Shown: in pieces, positions 1 through 7,328 of the stretch | How the letters are laid out: each line of letters starts with the position of its first letter | Position numbering within the stretch: the stretch's first letter is position 1 | From: Bradyrhizobium jicamae | GTDB taxonomy: Bacteria > Pseudomonadota > Alphaproteobacteria > Rhizobiales > Xanthobacteraceae | Length of the DNA stretch: 64,000 bases | Assembly (NCBI RefSeq): GCF_018130215.1 | Contig: NZ_JAFCKQ010000006.1 | Span: 178,987-242,986, forward strand | Reading direction: 5' to 3' | Position numbers and translations under genes: made by a program | The notes under the pieces: model-generated | What the model was told of the DNA's origin: nothing | Seen by the model: only the letters and a program-made list of their open reading frames with translations | Databases searched by the model: none

Positions 1-126
1 GCCTCCGCCGATCACGGCAACGCGCGGTGCAGCTTGTGCGACGGACGGGCATGCCAGCGCCGCCGCTGCTACTGCAGCGGCACCGCGGACGACATCCCTG
101 CGCGTCCGATGACGCGGAACAGTCAT
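1..126 (-). CDS. FAD-dependent oxidoreductase, flavocytochrome c sulfide dehydrogenase-like (N-terminus only)
   Basis: Only the first 42 codons lie in the window; the gene runs off the left edge. The reading starts with a twin-arginine type leader (RTRRDVV followed by an Ala-rich stretch ending in AQA) and goes straight into APRVAVIGGG, the beginning of a dinucleotide-binding Rossmann fold. A TAT leader directly followed by an FAD-binding GGG motif is typical of the flavoprotein subunit of flavocytochrome c sulfide dehydrogenase (FccB/SoxF) and related periplasmic flavoproteins. The product would be exported folded with FAD to the periplasm. It lies downstream of iorB on the same strand but behind a strong hairpin, so it is probably a separate transcription unit. 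Family assignment from 42 residues is tentative. Confidence 0.55.
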   Translation of the reverse strand, partial: MTVPRHRTRRDVVRGAAAVAAAALACPSVAQAAPRVAVIGGG

Positions 127-144
127 GCATGATAATCCCGAAGG

Positions 145-173
145 GAAGCGGCGGCCGGTCAGGCCGCCGCTTC
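145..173 (-). terminator. Perfect 12-bp stem hairpin after iorB
   Basis: GAAGCGGCGGCC at 145-156 pairs perfectly with GGCCGCCGCTTC at 162-173 across a 5-base loop. It sits a few bases past the iorB stop codon and before the next minus-strand gene. There is no clean U-tract on the minus side, so it may act as a transcript-end stabilising hairpin rather than a classical intrinsic terminator. Confidence 0.6.
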
Positions 174-181
174 TCGTTTCA

Positions 182-2380
182 TCAGGCGAAGGTAATGTTC
201 TGGCTGCGCAGCGGGAAGGTACGGATCCGCTTTCCCGTCGCGGCGAAATAGGCGTTGAGCACCGCCGGTGCCGCAACGCCTATGGTCGGCTCGCCGACGC
301 CGCCCCAGAACCCGCCGCTTGGCACCATCACCGCTTCCACCTTCGGCATCTCGTTGATCCGCATCGAGTTGTAATTGTCGAAGTTGGTCTGCTCGATGCG
401 GCCGTCCTTCACGGTGCAGCCACCGTAGAACAGCGCGCTGAGGCCGTAGACGAAGGAGCCCGCGATCTGCCGCTCGACCTGCGCCGGATTGACGACATAG
501 CCGGGATCGGTGGAGGCGACGATGCGGTGCACCTTGATCCTGCTGCCGTCGGTCACCGAGATCTCGGCGGCGCCGGCAACATAGCTGCCATAGCCCATCA
601 CCTGCGCGATGCCGCGTGAGATGCCTTGCGGCGCCGGCGTGCCCCAGCCGATCTTCTCGGCCACCGCATTGAGCACCGCGAGATTCTTGGGATGCTTGCC
701 CATCAGCTTGCGGCGGAACTCGAGCGGGTCCTGGCCGGCAGCCTGGGCCAGTTCGTCCATGAAGCATTCCATATAGATCGCGTTGTGATTGACGTTGACG
801 CCGCGCCAGAAGCCCGGTGGCACGTGCGGATTGCGCATCGCATGCTCGATCAGCAAATTCGGCACAGAATAGCCGATCGCGGCCTCACCGGATTGGGCGA
901 CGCCCTGGAACGCGGCCGGATCCATGCCGTTCTGCAATGCTTCCGGGCGCACCGAGAACAGGATGGATTGCCCCGACAGCCGGTAGTGCAGGGCGGTCAG
1001 GTTGTTGTCGGCATCGAGCGCACCGGTCAGCCTGCACTGCGTGACCGGGTGATACTTGCCGTGCTGCATGTCCTCCTCTCGCGACCATAGCAGCTTGACC
1101 GGCGTGCCCGGCATCTGCTTGGCGATCGCGACCGCCTGGCGGACATAGTCGGTCATGCCGCGCCTGCCGAAGCCGCCGCCCAGCATCAGCTTGTGCACGT
1201 CGACCTTCTCCGCGGGCAGGCCTGACGCCTCGAGCGCCGCGGCGAAGGCCGCCTCGCCATTCTGGGTGCCGCACCACACCTCGCATTTGTCTGATGTGTA
1301 GAGCGCGGTCGCGTTCATCGGCTCCATCGTGGCGTGGTTCTGGTAGGGGTAGCTGTAGATCGCCTCGATCTTCTTGGCCGCGCCTGCGATAGCTGCTTTC
1401 GCGTCGCCGTTCCTGTTGCCGACATAAGCCGGCTGCCCATCGTCGAGACCTTCGGCCAGCCACTTCGCGATCGTCTCGCTGGAGACCATCGCGTTGTCGC
1501 CCTCGTCCCAGACGATCGGCAGTGCGTCGAGCGCGGTCTTGGCGTGCCACCAGGTGTCGGCAACGACCGCGATTGCGCTGTCGCCGACCTGCACGACTTT
1601 CTTCACGCCCTTCATCCCGGCGATCCTGGCCTCGTCAAAGCTCTTCACCTTGCCGCCGAACACCGGGCAGTCCTTGATCGCCGCGTTCAGCATGCCCGGC
1701 AGCTTGACGTCGATGCCGTAGATCGTCTTGCCGGTGGTCTTGTCCGCAGTGTCGAGCCGCTTCACACCTTTGCCGGCGATGGTCCAGTCCTTGGGATCCT
1801 TCAGCTTGATGTCGGTCGGCGGCTCGAGCTTGCCGGCTGCCTCCGCAACCTTGCCGTAGGTGGTGGTGCGTCCGGACGGTGAGTGGGTGATGACGCTGTT
1901 GGCCGCCGTGCATTCAGAGGTCGGCACCTTCCAGTCGTTGGCGGCGGCCTGGATCAACATCATGCGCGCGGCGGCGCCGCCCTTGCGCACATAATCCTGC
2001 GAGCTGCGGATGCCGCGGCTGCCGCCGGTCGAGAAATCGCCCCAGACGCGCTTGCGCGCGACGCTCTGGCCGGGCGTCGGAAATTCGGTCGTCACCTTCG
2101 ACCAGTCGCATTGCAGTTCCTCGGCGACCAGCTGGGCGAGGCCGGTCAGCGAGCCCTGGCCCATCTCGGAACGGGCGACGCGGATAACCACGGTGTCGTC
2201 GGGCCGGATCACGACCCAGGCGTTGACTTCAGGCGCGTTGACCTCGGGCGAGCCGTCGGCCGCACGCACGACGGTAGGCCCGAACGGAAAGTCGAAGCCG
2301 AGCGCCAGTCCGGCACCGGCGGTCGCCGTACCGATCACGAAGGCGCGGCGGTTGAGCTTTGGCATCATGTGCTGATTCAT
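182..2380 (-). CDS. iorB: Xanthine dehydrogenase-family molybdopterin-binding subunit (isoquinoline 1-oxidoreductase beta-like)
   Basis: Large molybdenum subunit of a periplasmic or membrane-facing hydroxylase/aldehyde oxidase of the IorB family (732 aa, usual size for the family). The N-terminus has a TAT leader with NRRAFV followed by an Ala/Gly-rich hydrophobic stretch. The molybdopterin-contact motif GGGFGRR is at residues 401-407, and the C-terminal GVGEPT motif places the catalytic base at Glu697. Its [2Fe-2S] partner IorA is encoded immediately upstream, 10 bp away, so the two are translated from one mRNA. IorB-type enzymes usually pass electrons to a c-type cytochrome; none is visible here. 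The true substrate cannot be read from sequence; many IorAB paralogues act on aldehydes or N-heterocycles. Confidence 0.88.
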   Translation of the reverse strand: MNQHMMPKLNRRAFVIGTATAGAGLALGFDFPFGPTVVRAADGSPEVNAPEVNAWVVIRPDDTVVIRVARSEMGQGSLTGLAQLVAEELQCDWSKVTTEFPTPGQSVARKRVWGDFSTGGSRGIRSSQDYVRKGGAAARMMLIQAAANDWKVPTSECTAANSVITHSPSGRTTTYGKVAEAAGKLEPPTDIKLKDPKDWTIAGKGVKRLDTADKTTGKTIYGIDVKLPGMLNAAIKDCPVFGGKVKSFDEARIAGMKGVKKVVQVGDSAIAVVADTWWHAKTALDALPIVWDEGDNAMVSSETIAKWLAEGLDDGQPAYVGNRNGDAKAAIAGAAKKIEAIYSYPYQNHATMEPMNATALYTSDKCEVWCGTQNGEAAFAAALEASGLPAEKVDVHKLMLGGGFGRRGMTDYVRQAVAIAKQMPGTPVKLLWSREEDMQHGKYHPVTQCRLTGALDADNNLTALHYRLSGQSILFSVRPEALQNGMDPAAFQGVAQSGEAAIGYSVPNLLIEHAMRNPHVPPGFWRGVNVNHNAIYMECFMDELAQAAGQDPLEFRRKLMGKHPKNLAVLNAVAEKIGWGTPAPQGISRGIAQVMGYGSYVAGAAEISVTDGSRIKVHRIVASTDPGYVVNPAQVERQIAGSFVYGLSALFYGGCTVKDGRIEQTNFDNYNSMRINEMPKVEAVMVPSGGFWGGVGEPTIGVAAPAVLNAYFAATGKRIRTFPLRSQNITFA

Positions 2381-2390
2381 GACTGCCTCC

Positions 2391-2840
2391 TCACGCGTTC
2401 GCGGCAGCGTGGATCGCCTCGCGCACCTGCTGGAAGGTGCCGCAACGGCAGATATTGGTGATGGCCTCGTTGATGTCGTCGTCGGACGGTTTCGGGTTTT
2501 CCTTCAGCAGCGCCGCCACCGCCATGATCATCCCGCTCTGGCAGTAGCCGCATTGCGGCACGTCGTTGGCGATCCACGCCTGCTGCACCTTGTGCAGCAT
2601 GCCGTTGACCGCGAGCCCTTCGATGGTGGTGATCTGCTTGCCCGCAGCTTCGTTGACCGTGACGCCGCAGGAGCGCATCGCGACACCGTCGATATGTACG
2701 GTGCAGGCGCCGCATTGTGCGATGCCGCAGCCGTATTTGGTGCCTGTCAGTCCGACATTCTCCCTGATCGCCCAGAGCAGCGGCGTGTCGTCCTCGACGT
2801 CCACGCTGATTGCCTTGCCGTTGATGTTGAGGTTTGCCAT
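2391..2840 (-). CDS. iorA: (2Fe-2S)-binding subunit, isoquinoline 1-oxidoreductase alpha-like
   Basis: Small electron-transfer subunit of the molybdenum hydroxylase, 149 aa. The N-terminal plant-ferredoxin-type cluster has Cys38, Cys43, Cys46 and Cys58. The C-terminal helical cluster has Cys97/Cys100 (CGYCQSG) and Cys131/Cys133 (CRC). This two-cluster, two-domain plan with no FAD domain is characteristic of IorA-type subunits. There is no leader peptide, so it is probably co-exported in complex with the TAT-carrying IorB. AGGGGAAAGCG immediately before the ATG is a good ribosome-binding site. It is first gene of the iorAB operon. Confidence 0.88.
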   Translation of the reverse strand: MANLNINGKAISVDVEDDTPLLWAIRENVGLTGTKYGCGIAQCGACTVHIDGVAMRSCGVTVNEAAGKQITTIEGLAVNGMLHKVQQAWIANDVPQCGYCQSGMIMAVAALLKENPKPSDDDINEAITNICRCGTFQQVREAIHAAANA

Positions 2841-2920
2841 CGCTTTCCCCTGATTGGTCCAATCCTCCGATTGGACTTCGCGGCGATGTTGGCCTCGAAT
2901 CTGGAATGGTTCAAATCAAG

Positions 2921-2984
2921 AAAATGCGCTCGCAGCGCGGAAGGAAAATGCGCTTGCAGCGCGGAAGAAAGCTTGCAGCGCGGT
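2921..2984. repeat. Tandem 24-nt hairpin repeat (about 2.6 copies)
   Basis: A 24-base unit beginning AAAATGCGCTYGCAGCGCGG occurs at 2921-2944 and 2945-2968, followed by a shortened third copy (AAGCTTGCAGCGCGG). Each full unit contains the small inverted repeat GCGCT-NGC-AGCGC, so the block can form successive short stem-loops. It lies between the 3' end of the MFS gene and the iorA promoter region. Confidence 0.75.
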
Positions 2985-3017
2985 GTTGAGACGCGGCCGG
3001 CGCGCGCGACATGGCTG

Positions 3018-4418
3018 TCATGTCTTCTGCGGCGAGGGGACCACCAGCCGCAGGAAGCTCATCACGCTGCCGAGCGCCGCAAAGCCGGCGCCGAGCGCGA
3101 GCGCGACGGTTGCGCCTTCGCGGTCGGCCAGCGCAAAGCAAAGCGCCGCCAGCGCGGCACCGGTGGTCTGCCCGATCAAGCGGGCCGTTGCGACGATGCC
3201 GCTGGCGCTGCCGCTGCGGTGGGACGGCGCGCTCGACATGATCGCCTTCATGTTCGGGGTCTGGAAGAAGCCGAACCCGATGCCGCAGATCATCGTGCGC
3301 CAGACGATGTTGGCGATGCTGGGCTCGGTCGGCAGCGTCGCGAGAAGCAACATGCCGACGCCAAGCAACAGCATGCCGATGCCGCCGAGGATGCCCGCGG
3401 GATAACGATCGGAGAGCCGTCCGCCGATCGGCGCCATGAAGGCGACGACCAGCGGCCAGGGCGTCATGAAGAAGCCGGTCTCGACCTGCGAGCGGTGCAG
3501 GATGTCCTCGAAGTAGAACGGCAGCGACACGAAGCCGAGGCCCTGCACAGCGAATGAGCAGACGGCGGTCGCAGCTGACAGCGCGAAGATTGGTCGGCGG
3601 AACAGGTCGATCGGCAGCATCGGCGCCGGATGATCGACGTGCCGCCGTGTCAGGATCCAGCCGAACAGCAAGGCGCCGACCAGTTCGCCGATCACGAGCG
3701 CGGGCGGCGCCTTGTGCGCGGCGCTGCCGATCCCGATGATGAAGAGGCCAAGGCAGGCCGAGGCGAACGCCGCCCCGAGGAAATCGAAGGCATGGGTGGC
3801 GCGCGGTGTCGCCGGGAGCGTTTTCAGCCCGATCACCAGCGCAATCAGGCCGAAGGGAATATTGACGGCGAACAGCCAGGGCCATGGACCGAGCGCCAGG
3901 ATACCGGACGCGATCGTCGGTCCGAGCGTAAAGGCGGTTGCGACGACCAGCGCATTGTGGCCGAAGCCGCGGCCCTGCATCCGGCTCGGATAGACGAAGC
4001 GCACCAGCGCGGTGTTCACGCTCATCAGGCCGCTGGCGCCGAGCCCCTGCAAGGTGCGGGCGATCAGCAGGCTCGGCAGCGACCACGCCAGGGCGCAGCC
4101 GAGTGACGCCAGTGTGAACAGCAGGAGGCCGCAGAGATAAATGCGCTGGTGGCCGACGATCTCGCCAAGCGCGCCGAGCGGAAGCAAGGTCGCGACCAGG
4201 GCGATCTGGTAGACGTTGACGACCCACACCACCTCGGCCGGGCTGACTTGGAGGTCGTTGGCGATCGCGGGCAGCGCGATGTTGGCGATCGCGGTGTCGA
4301 GCGAGGCCATCGCCAGCGCGGTGAAGATCGCCGCCACCGCCCAGCGCCGGCGTTCCCAGGGCAATCCATCGGTGGCTGGCGCCGAAGCTGCGCCGGCGAT
4401 CGGGGTCTTTTCGAGCAT
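3018..4418 (-). CDS. MFS transporter, drug:H+ antiporter type
   Basis: Inner-membrane major facilitator of about 466 aa with many hydrophobic segments. The loop after the second helix carries GALGEIVGHQR, a variant of the MFS signature G-x-L-x-D-R-x-G-R, and the fifth helix has LGPTIASG, the antiporter motif C (GxxxGPxxGG) variant, pointing to proton-coupled efflux (DHA1/DHA2 families). I start at the ATG giving MLEKTPIAG, preceded by GGAG 12 bases upstream; an in-frame GTG at 4469 would add 17 polar residues. It faces the same way as the upstream IclR gene, 156 bp away. The substrate is unknown. Confidence 0.82.
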   Translation of the reverse strand: MLEKTPIAGAASAPATDGLPWERRRWAVAAIFTALAMASLDTAIANIALPAIANDLQVSPAEVVWVVNVYQIALVATLLPLGALGEIVGHQRIYLCGLLLFTLASLGCALAWSLPSLLIARTLQGLGASGLMSVNTALVRFVYPSRMQGRGFGHNALVVATAFTLGPTIASGILALGPWPWLFAVNIPFGLIALVIGLKTLPATPRATHAFDFLGAAFASACLGLFIIGIGSAAHKAPPALVIGELVGALLFGWILTRRHVDHPAPMLPIDLFRRPIFALSAATAVCSFAVQGLGFVSLPFYFEDILHRSQVETGFFMTPWPLVVAFMAPIGGRLSDRYPAGILGGIGMLLLGVGMLLLATLPTEPSIANIVWRTMICGIGFGFFQTPNMKAIMSSAPSHRSGSASGIVATARLIGQTTGAALAALCFALADREGATVALALGAGFAALGSVMSFLRLVVPSPQKT

Positions 4419-4574
4419 GCCTGAAGATTTCTCCAGGGCGCCGTTTACTACGCCTCTCTGCCTTTCCACAGCCGTGCCGCTGCATGATGCGTATGCGATG
4501 CGGCCCTGTCGGAGGCCGCCAACGTCCCGTCATGTTCGCGCAGATATGCCTCGATGGCAGGACCGACGCGCGAC

Positions 4575-5363
4575 CTACCCCTCCGCGACCAGCGCGCGGA
4601 TGCTGCGGGCGAGGCCGAGGATGCGCGGGCCGCATTCGCGCTCGATCTGTTCCGCGCTGAAGCGGAACGAGGGGACGCCGCAATTCACCGACAGGCACTC
4701 GCCCGACGGCGTGCGATAGAGCGGCGCGGCGACACCGAAGATCTCGCGCCGCCATTCGCCGAGCGAGACGGCAAAGCCGCGCTCCTTGCAGAGCGCGACA
4801 TCCGGCAGCGTGCGTCGCTGGACGTAATCGAGGTCGTCGGGGCGCTCGGCTCGCACGCGCGCAACGTAGCCGTCGAGCTCGTCGCCCGAGAACAGCGACA
4901 GCAGCGCGCGTCCGACCGCAGTCGGCGCGAGCGAGCTGACGAAGCCGACGTCTGGCACATGCGGCGCCGCATCGGTTGTGCGCAGCGTCTCGACATAGAT
5001 GAAGTCGAGCCCGAACGGCATTGCGATCGACACGGTGCCACCGGCGTAGGTTGCGAAGTCGCGCATCAGCGGACGCGCGAGCTGGCGCACCTTCAGCGAC
5101 GAAAGGACAGGGTAGGCGGCGGCGAGCACACCGAGCCCGAGGACAAAGCGCCCCTTGGCATCGCGCCTGAGGTAGCCGAGTTGCTCCAGCGTGTAGGTCA
5201 GCCGCGACACCGTCGGCCGCGACAGGCCGGTATGCTGGGCGAGCTCGGCGTTCGACAGCGGGCTGCTGTGGCGGCGGAACGCCGCCAGCACATCGAGCCC
5301 GTGCGCCAGCGTGGTCGCGAAGGATGGGTCCGTTCCGGTTTCGGCAGGAGATGACGCTGTCAT
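4575..5363 (-). CDS. IclR-family transcriptional regulator
   Basis: 262 aa. The N-terminal third is a winged helix-turn-helix (HGLDVLAAFRRHSSPLSNAELAQ... through LSRPTVSRLTYTLEQLGY), and the C-terminal two thirds is an IclR effector-binding domain ending near residue 260. It is divergent from the BVMO-alkyl sulfatase pair, with a ~120-bp AT-rich shared intergenic region containing interlocked inverted repeats. The likely role is effector-dependent control of that operon and of itself; activator versus repressor cannot be told from sequence. The MFS gene downstream could be co-transcribed. Confidence 0.88.
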   Translation of the reverse strand: MTASSPAETGTDPSFATTLAHGLDVLAAFRRHSSPLSNAELAQHTGLSRPTVSRLTYTLEQLGYLRRDAKGRFVLGLGVLAAAYPVLSSLKVRQLARPLMRDFATYAGGTVSIAMPFGLDFIYVETLRTTDAAPHVPDVGFVSSLAPTAVGRALLSLFSGDELDGYVARVRAERPDDLDYVQRRTLPDVALCKERGFAVSLGEWRREIFGVAAPLYRTPSGECLSVNCGVPSFRFSAEQIERECGPRILGLARSIRALVAEG

Positions 5364-5385
5364 GCAAAATAATGGTCTCAGATCA

Positions 5386-5432
5386 GCAAATTTGTCAATA
5401 TATCGAAATGAATTTGCAAATCGTGTCGATAT
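5386..5432. promoter_or_regulatory. Probable IclR operator: two interlocked inverted repeats
   Basis: GCAAATT (5386-5392) is mirrored by AATTTGC (5411-5417), and ATATCGA (5400-5406) by TCGATAT (5426-5432). The two pairs interleave in an unusually AT-rich stretch between the divergent IclR and BVMO genes. A candidate plus-strand promoter with -35 TTGCAA and -10 TATCAG at 17-bp spacing overlaps the right arm. Confidence 0.5.
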
Positions 5433-5485
5433 AAGTTATCAGCCGGCAAACAATGACAAGATCTGCCGGAGTGAGGCACCCCCAG

Positions 5486-7291
5486 ATGACGATGACCGAC
5501 CAACCCCCTGCTATCGACAAGGAGCAGCTGCGGCGGAAATATCAGGAGGAGCGCAGCAAGCGGCTGCGTCCCGACGGCAACGACCAGTATCTCCAGATCA
5601 AGAGCCAACTGGCCCACTATCTCGACGATCCCTACACGCCACTCATCGAGCGTGCTCCGAAGACCGACCATGTCACCTTTGCCTTCATCGGCGGCGGCTT
5701 TGCCGGGCTCGCCACGGCGGCGAGGCTCACCGAGACCGGCATCAAGGATGTCCGCATCATCGAGAAGGGCGGCGATTTCGGCGGCACCTGGTACTGGAAC
5801 CGCTATCCAGGCGCGCAGTGCGATACGGCGTCGATGGTCTACATGCCGCTGCTCGAAGAGACCGGCCACATGCCGTCGGAGAAATACGCGCACGCGCCCG
5901 AGATTCTCGCGCATTGCCAACGGATCGGCCGGCAGTTCAATCTCTACGACAACGCGCTGTTTCACACCGAGGTCGTGAGCCTCGACTGGGATGAGGCGCA
6001 ATCGCGCTGGATCATCCGCACGACGCGGGGCGACGAGTTCACCGCGCAGTATATCGGCATCGGCACCGGCCCGCTGCATGTGCCAAAGCTGCCCGGCATT
6101 CCCGGCATCGAGCGTTTCAAAGGACACTCCTTCCACACCAGCCGCTGGGACTACGACTACACCGGCGGCGATCCGAAGGGCGGCCTGATGGAGAAACTCG
6201 CCGACAAGCGCGTCGGCATCATCGGGACAGGTGCGACGTCGGTGCAGTGCGTGCCGTACCTCGCGCGAGCCTGCAAGGAGCTCTACGTGTTCCAGCGTAC
6301 GCCGTCGTCGGTCGACGTGCGCGGCAATGGCCCGATCGATCCGGACTGGTTCGCCGGCATCGCGACGCCCGGCTGGCAACAGCGCTGGCTGGAGAATTTC
6401 ACCGCCAACCAGGCTGGCGGCTCGGCCGAGGAAGACCTCGTGCAGGACGGCTGGACCGACCTGTCGAAGCGGATCCGCGCCAAGATCACGCTGCTGCCGC
6501 GCGAGCAGCGGACCGTCGAGAACATGCGGGCAGCCTTTGAGGATTCCGACTTCGAGAAGATGGAGGAAATTCGCAATCGGGTCGACAGCATCGTTCGCGA
6601 TCGCGACACGGCGAAGAACCTCAAGGCGTGGTACGGCCAGCTTTGCAAGCGGCCGTGCTTCCATGACGCGTATCTCCAGGCGTTCAATACGCCGGGCACG
6701 CATCTGGTCGATACCGACGGCAAGGGCGTCGACGTCGTCACCGAGAACGGGATCGTCGTCGCCGGCAAGGAATATCAGCTCGATTGCATCATCTATGCCT
6801 CAGGTTTCGAGGTCGGCACCGAGTACAAGCGTCGCGCCGGCTTCGATCTGACCGGCCGTGACGGCGTCAAGCTGTCGGACCATTGGGCGCGGGGCATGCG
6901 CACCAAGCACGGCATCCACGTCAACGGCTTCCCAAATGTGTTCTTCGTGCAGCCGACGCAGGGCGCCAACCTGATCTCCAACGTGCCGCACAATCTGACG
7001 GAAGCGGCGCGGACAATCGCATTGATGGTCGGCCATGCCCGGGACAATGGCTTCAAGGAAATCGAGGTTACCAGGGACGCCGAGGATCGTTGGGTCGAAC
7101 TGCTGCTGACGGGCGTCGGCCGGATGATCGGCGGCCCCGACTGCACACCCGGTTACTACAACAATGAGGGACGCGAGCCCGGTCCGGCCGCCAAGCTCAA
7201 TGTCGGCCATCCCGCCGGCGCACTGGCCTATTTCAAATATATCGACGGCTGGCGCCGCAGCGGCCAGTTCGAAGGTGTGCAATTTCGCTGA
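5486..7291 (+). CDS. Flavin-containing Baeyer-Villiger monooxygenase (cyclohexanone monooxygenase-like)
   Basis: 601 aa, NADPH- and FAD-dependent insertion of oxygen next to a ketone to give an ester or lactone. From the chosen ATG the FAD Rossmann motif GGGFAG is at 69-74. The BVMO fingerprint FxGxxxHxxxW appears as FKGHSFHTSRWD at 211-222, and a second dinucleotide motif GTGATS (NADPH) follows near 246. The ~50-residue N-terminal extension before the FAD motif is typical of larger type I BVMOs such as steroid or phenylacetone monooxygenases. An ATG at 5453 is possible but has no ribosome site. The alkyl sulfatase starts 37 bp after this gene, so they form one operon. Confidence 0.87.
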   Translation: MTMTDQPPAIDKEQLRRKYQEERSKRLRPDGNDQYLQIKSQLAHYLDDPYTPLIERAPKTDHVTFAFIGGGFAGLATAARLTETGIKDVRIIEKGGDFGGTWYWNRYPGAQCDTASMVYMPLLEETGHMPSEKYAHAPEILAHCQRIGRQFNLYDNALFHTEVVSLDWDEAQSRWIIRTTRGDEFTAQYIGIGTGPLHVPKLPGIPGIERFKGHSFHTSRWDYDYTGGDPKGGLMEKLADKRVGIIGTGATSVQCVPYLARACKELYVFQRTPSSVDVRGNGPIDPDWFAGIATPGWQQRWLENFTANQAGGSAEEDLVQDGWTDLSKRIRAKITLLPREQRTVENMRAAFEDSDFEKMEEIRNRVDSIVRDRDTAKNLKAWYGQLCKRPCFHDAYLQAFNTPGTHLVDTDGKGVDVVTENGIVVAGKEYQLDCIIYASGFEVGTEYKRRAGFDLTGRDGVKLSDHWARGMRTKHGIHVNGFPNVFFVQPTQGANLISNVPHNLTEAARTIALMVGHARDNGFKEIEVTRDAEDRWVELLLTGVGRMIGGPDCTPGYYNNEGREPGPAAKLNVGHPAGALAYFKYIDGWRRSGQFEGVQFR

Positions 7292-7328
7292 GTGAATTGA
7301 TCTTCATTATGCGAGGGAGTGTTCGCGT

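Noticed and set aside
2911..5367. Very long open frame on the minus strand covering MFS and IclR genes
   Set aside because: It is a GC-driven shadow frame; protein composition is Arg/Ala/Pro-rich with no recognisable domain, and the frames of the MFS and IclR genes have clear families.
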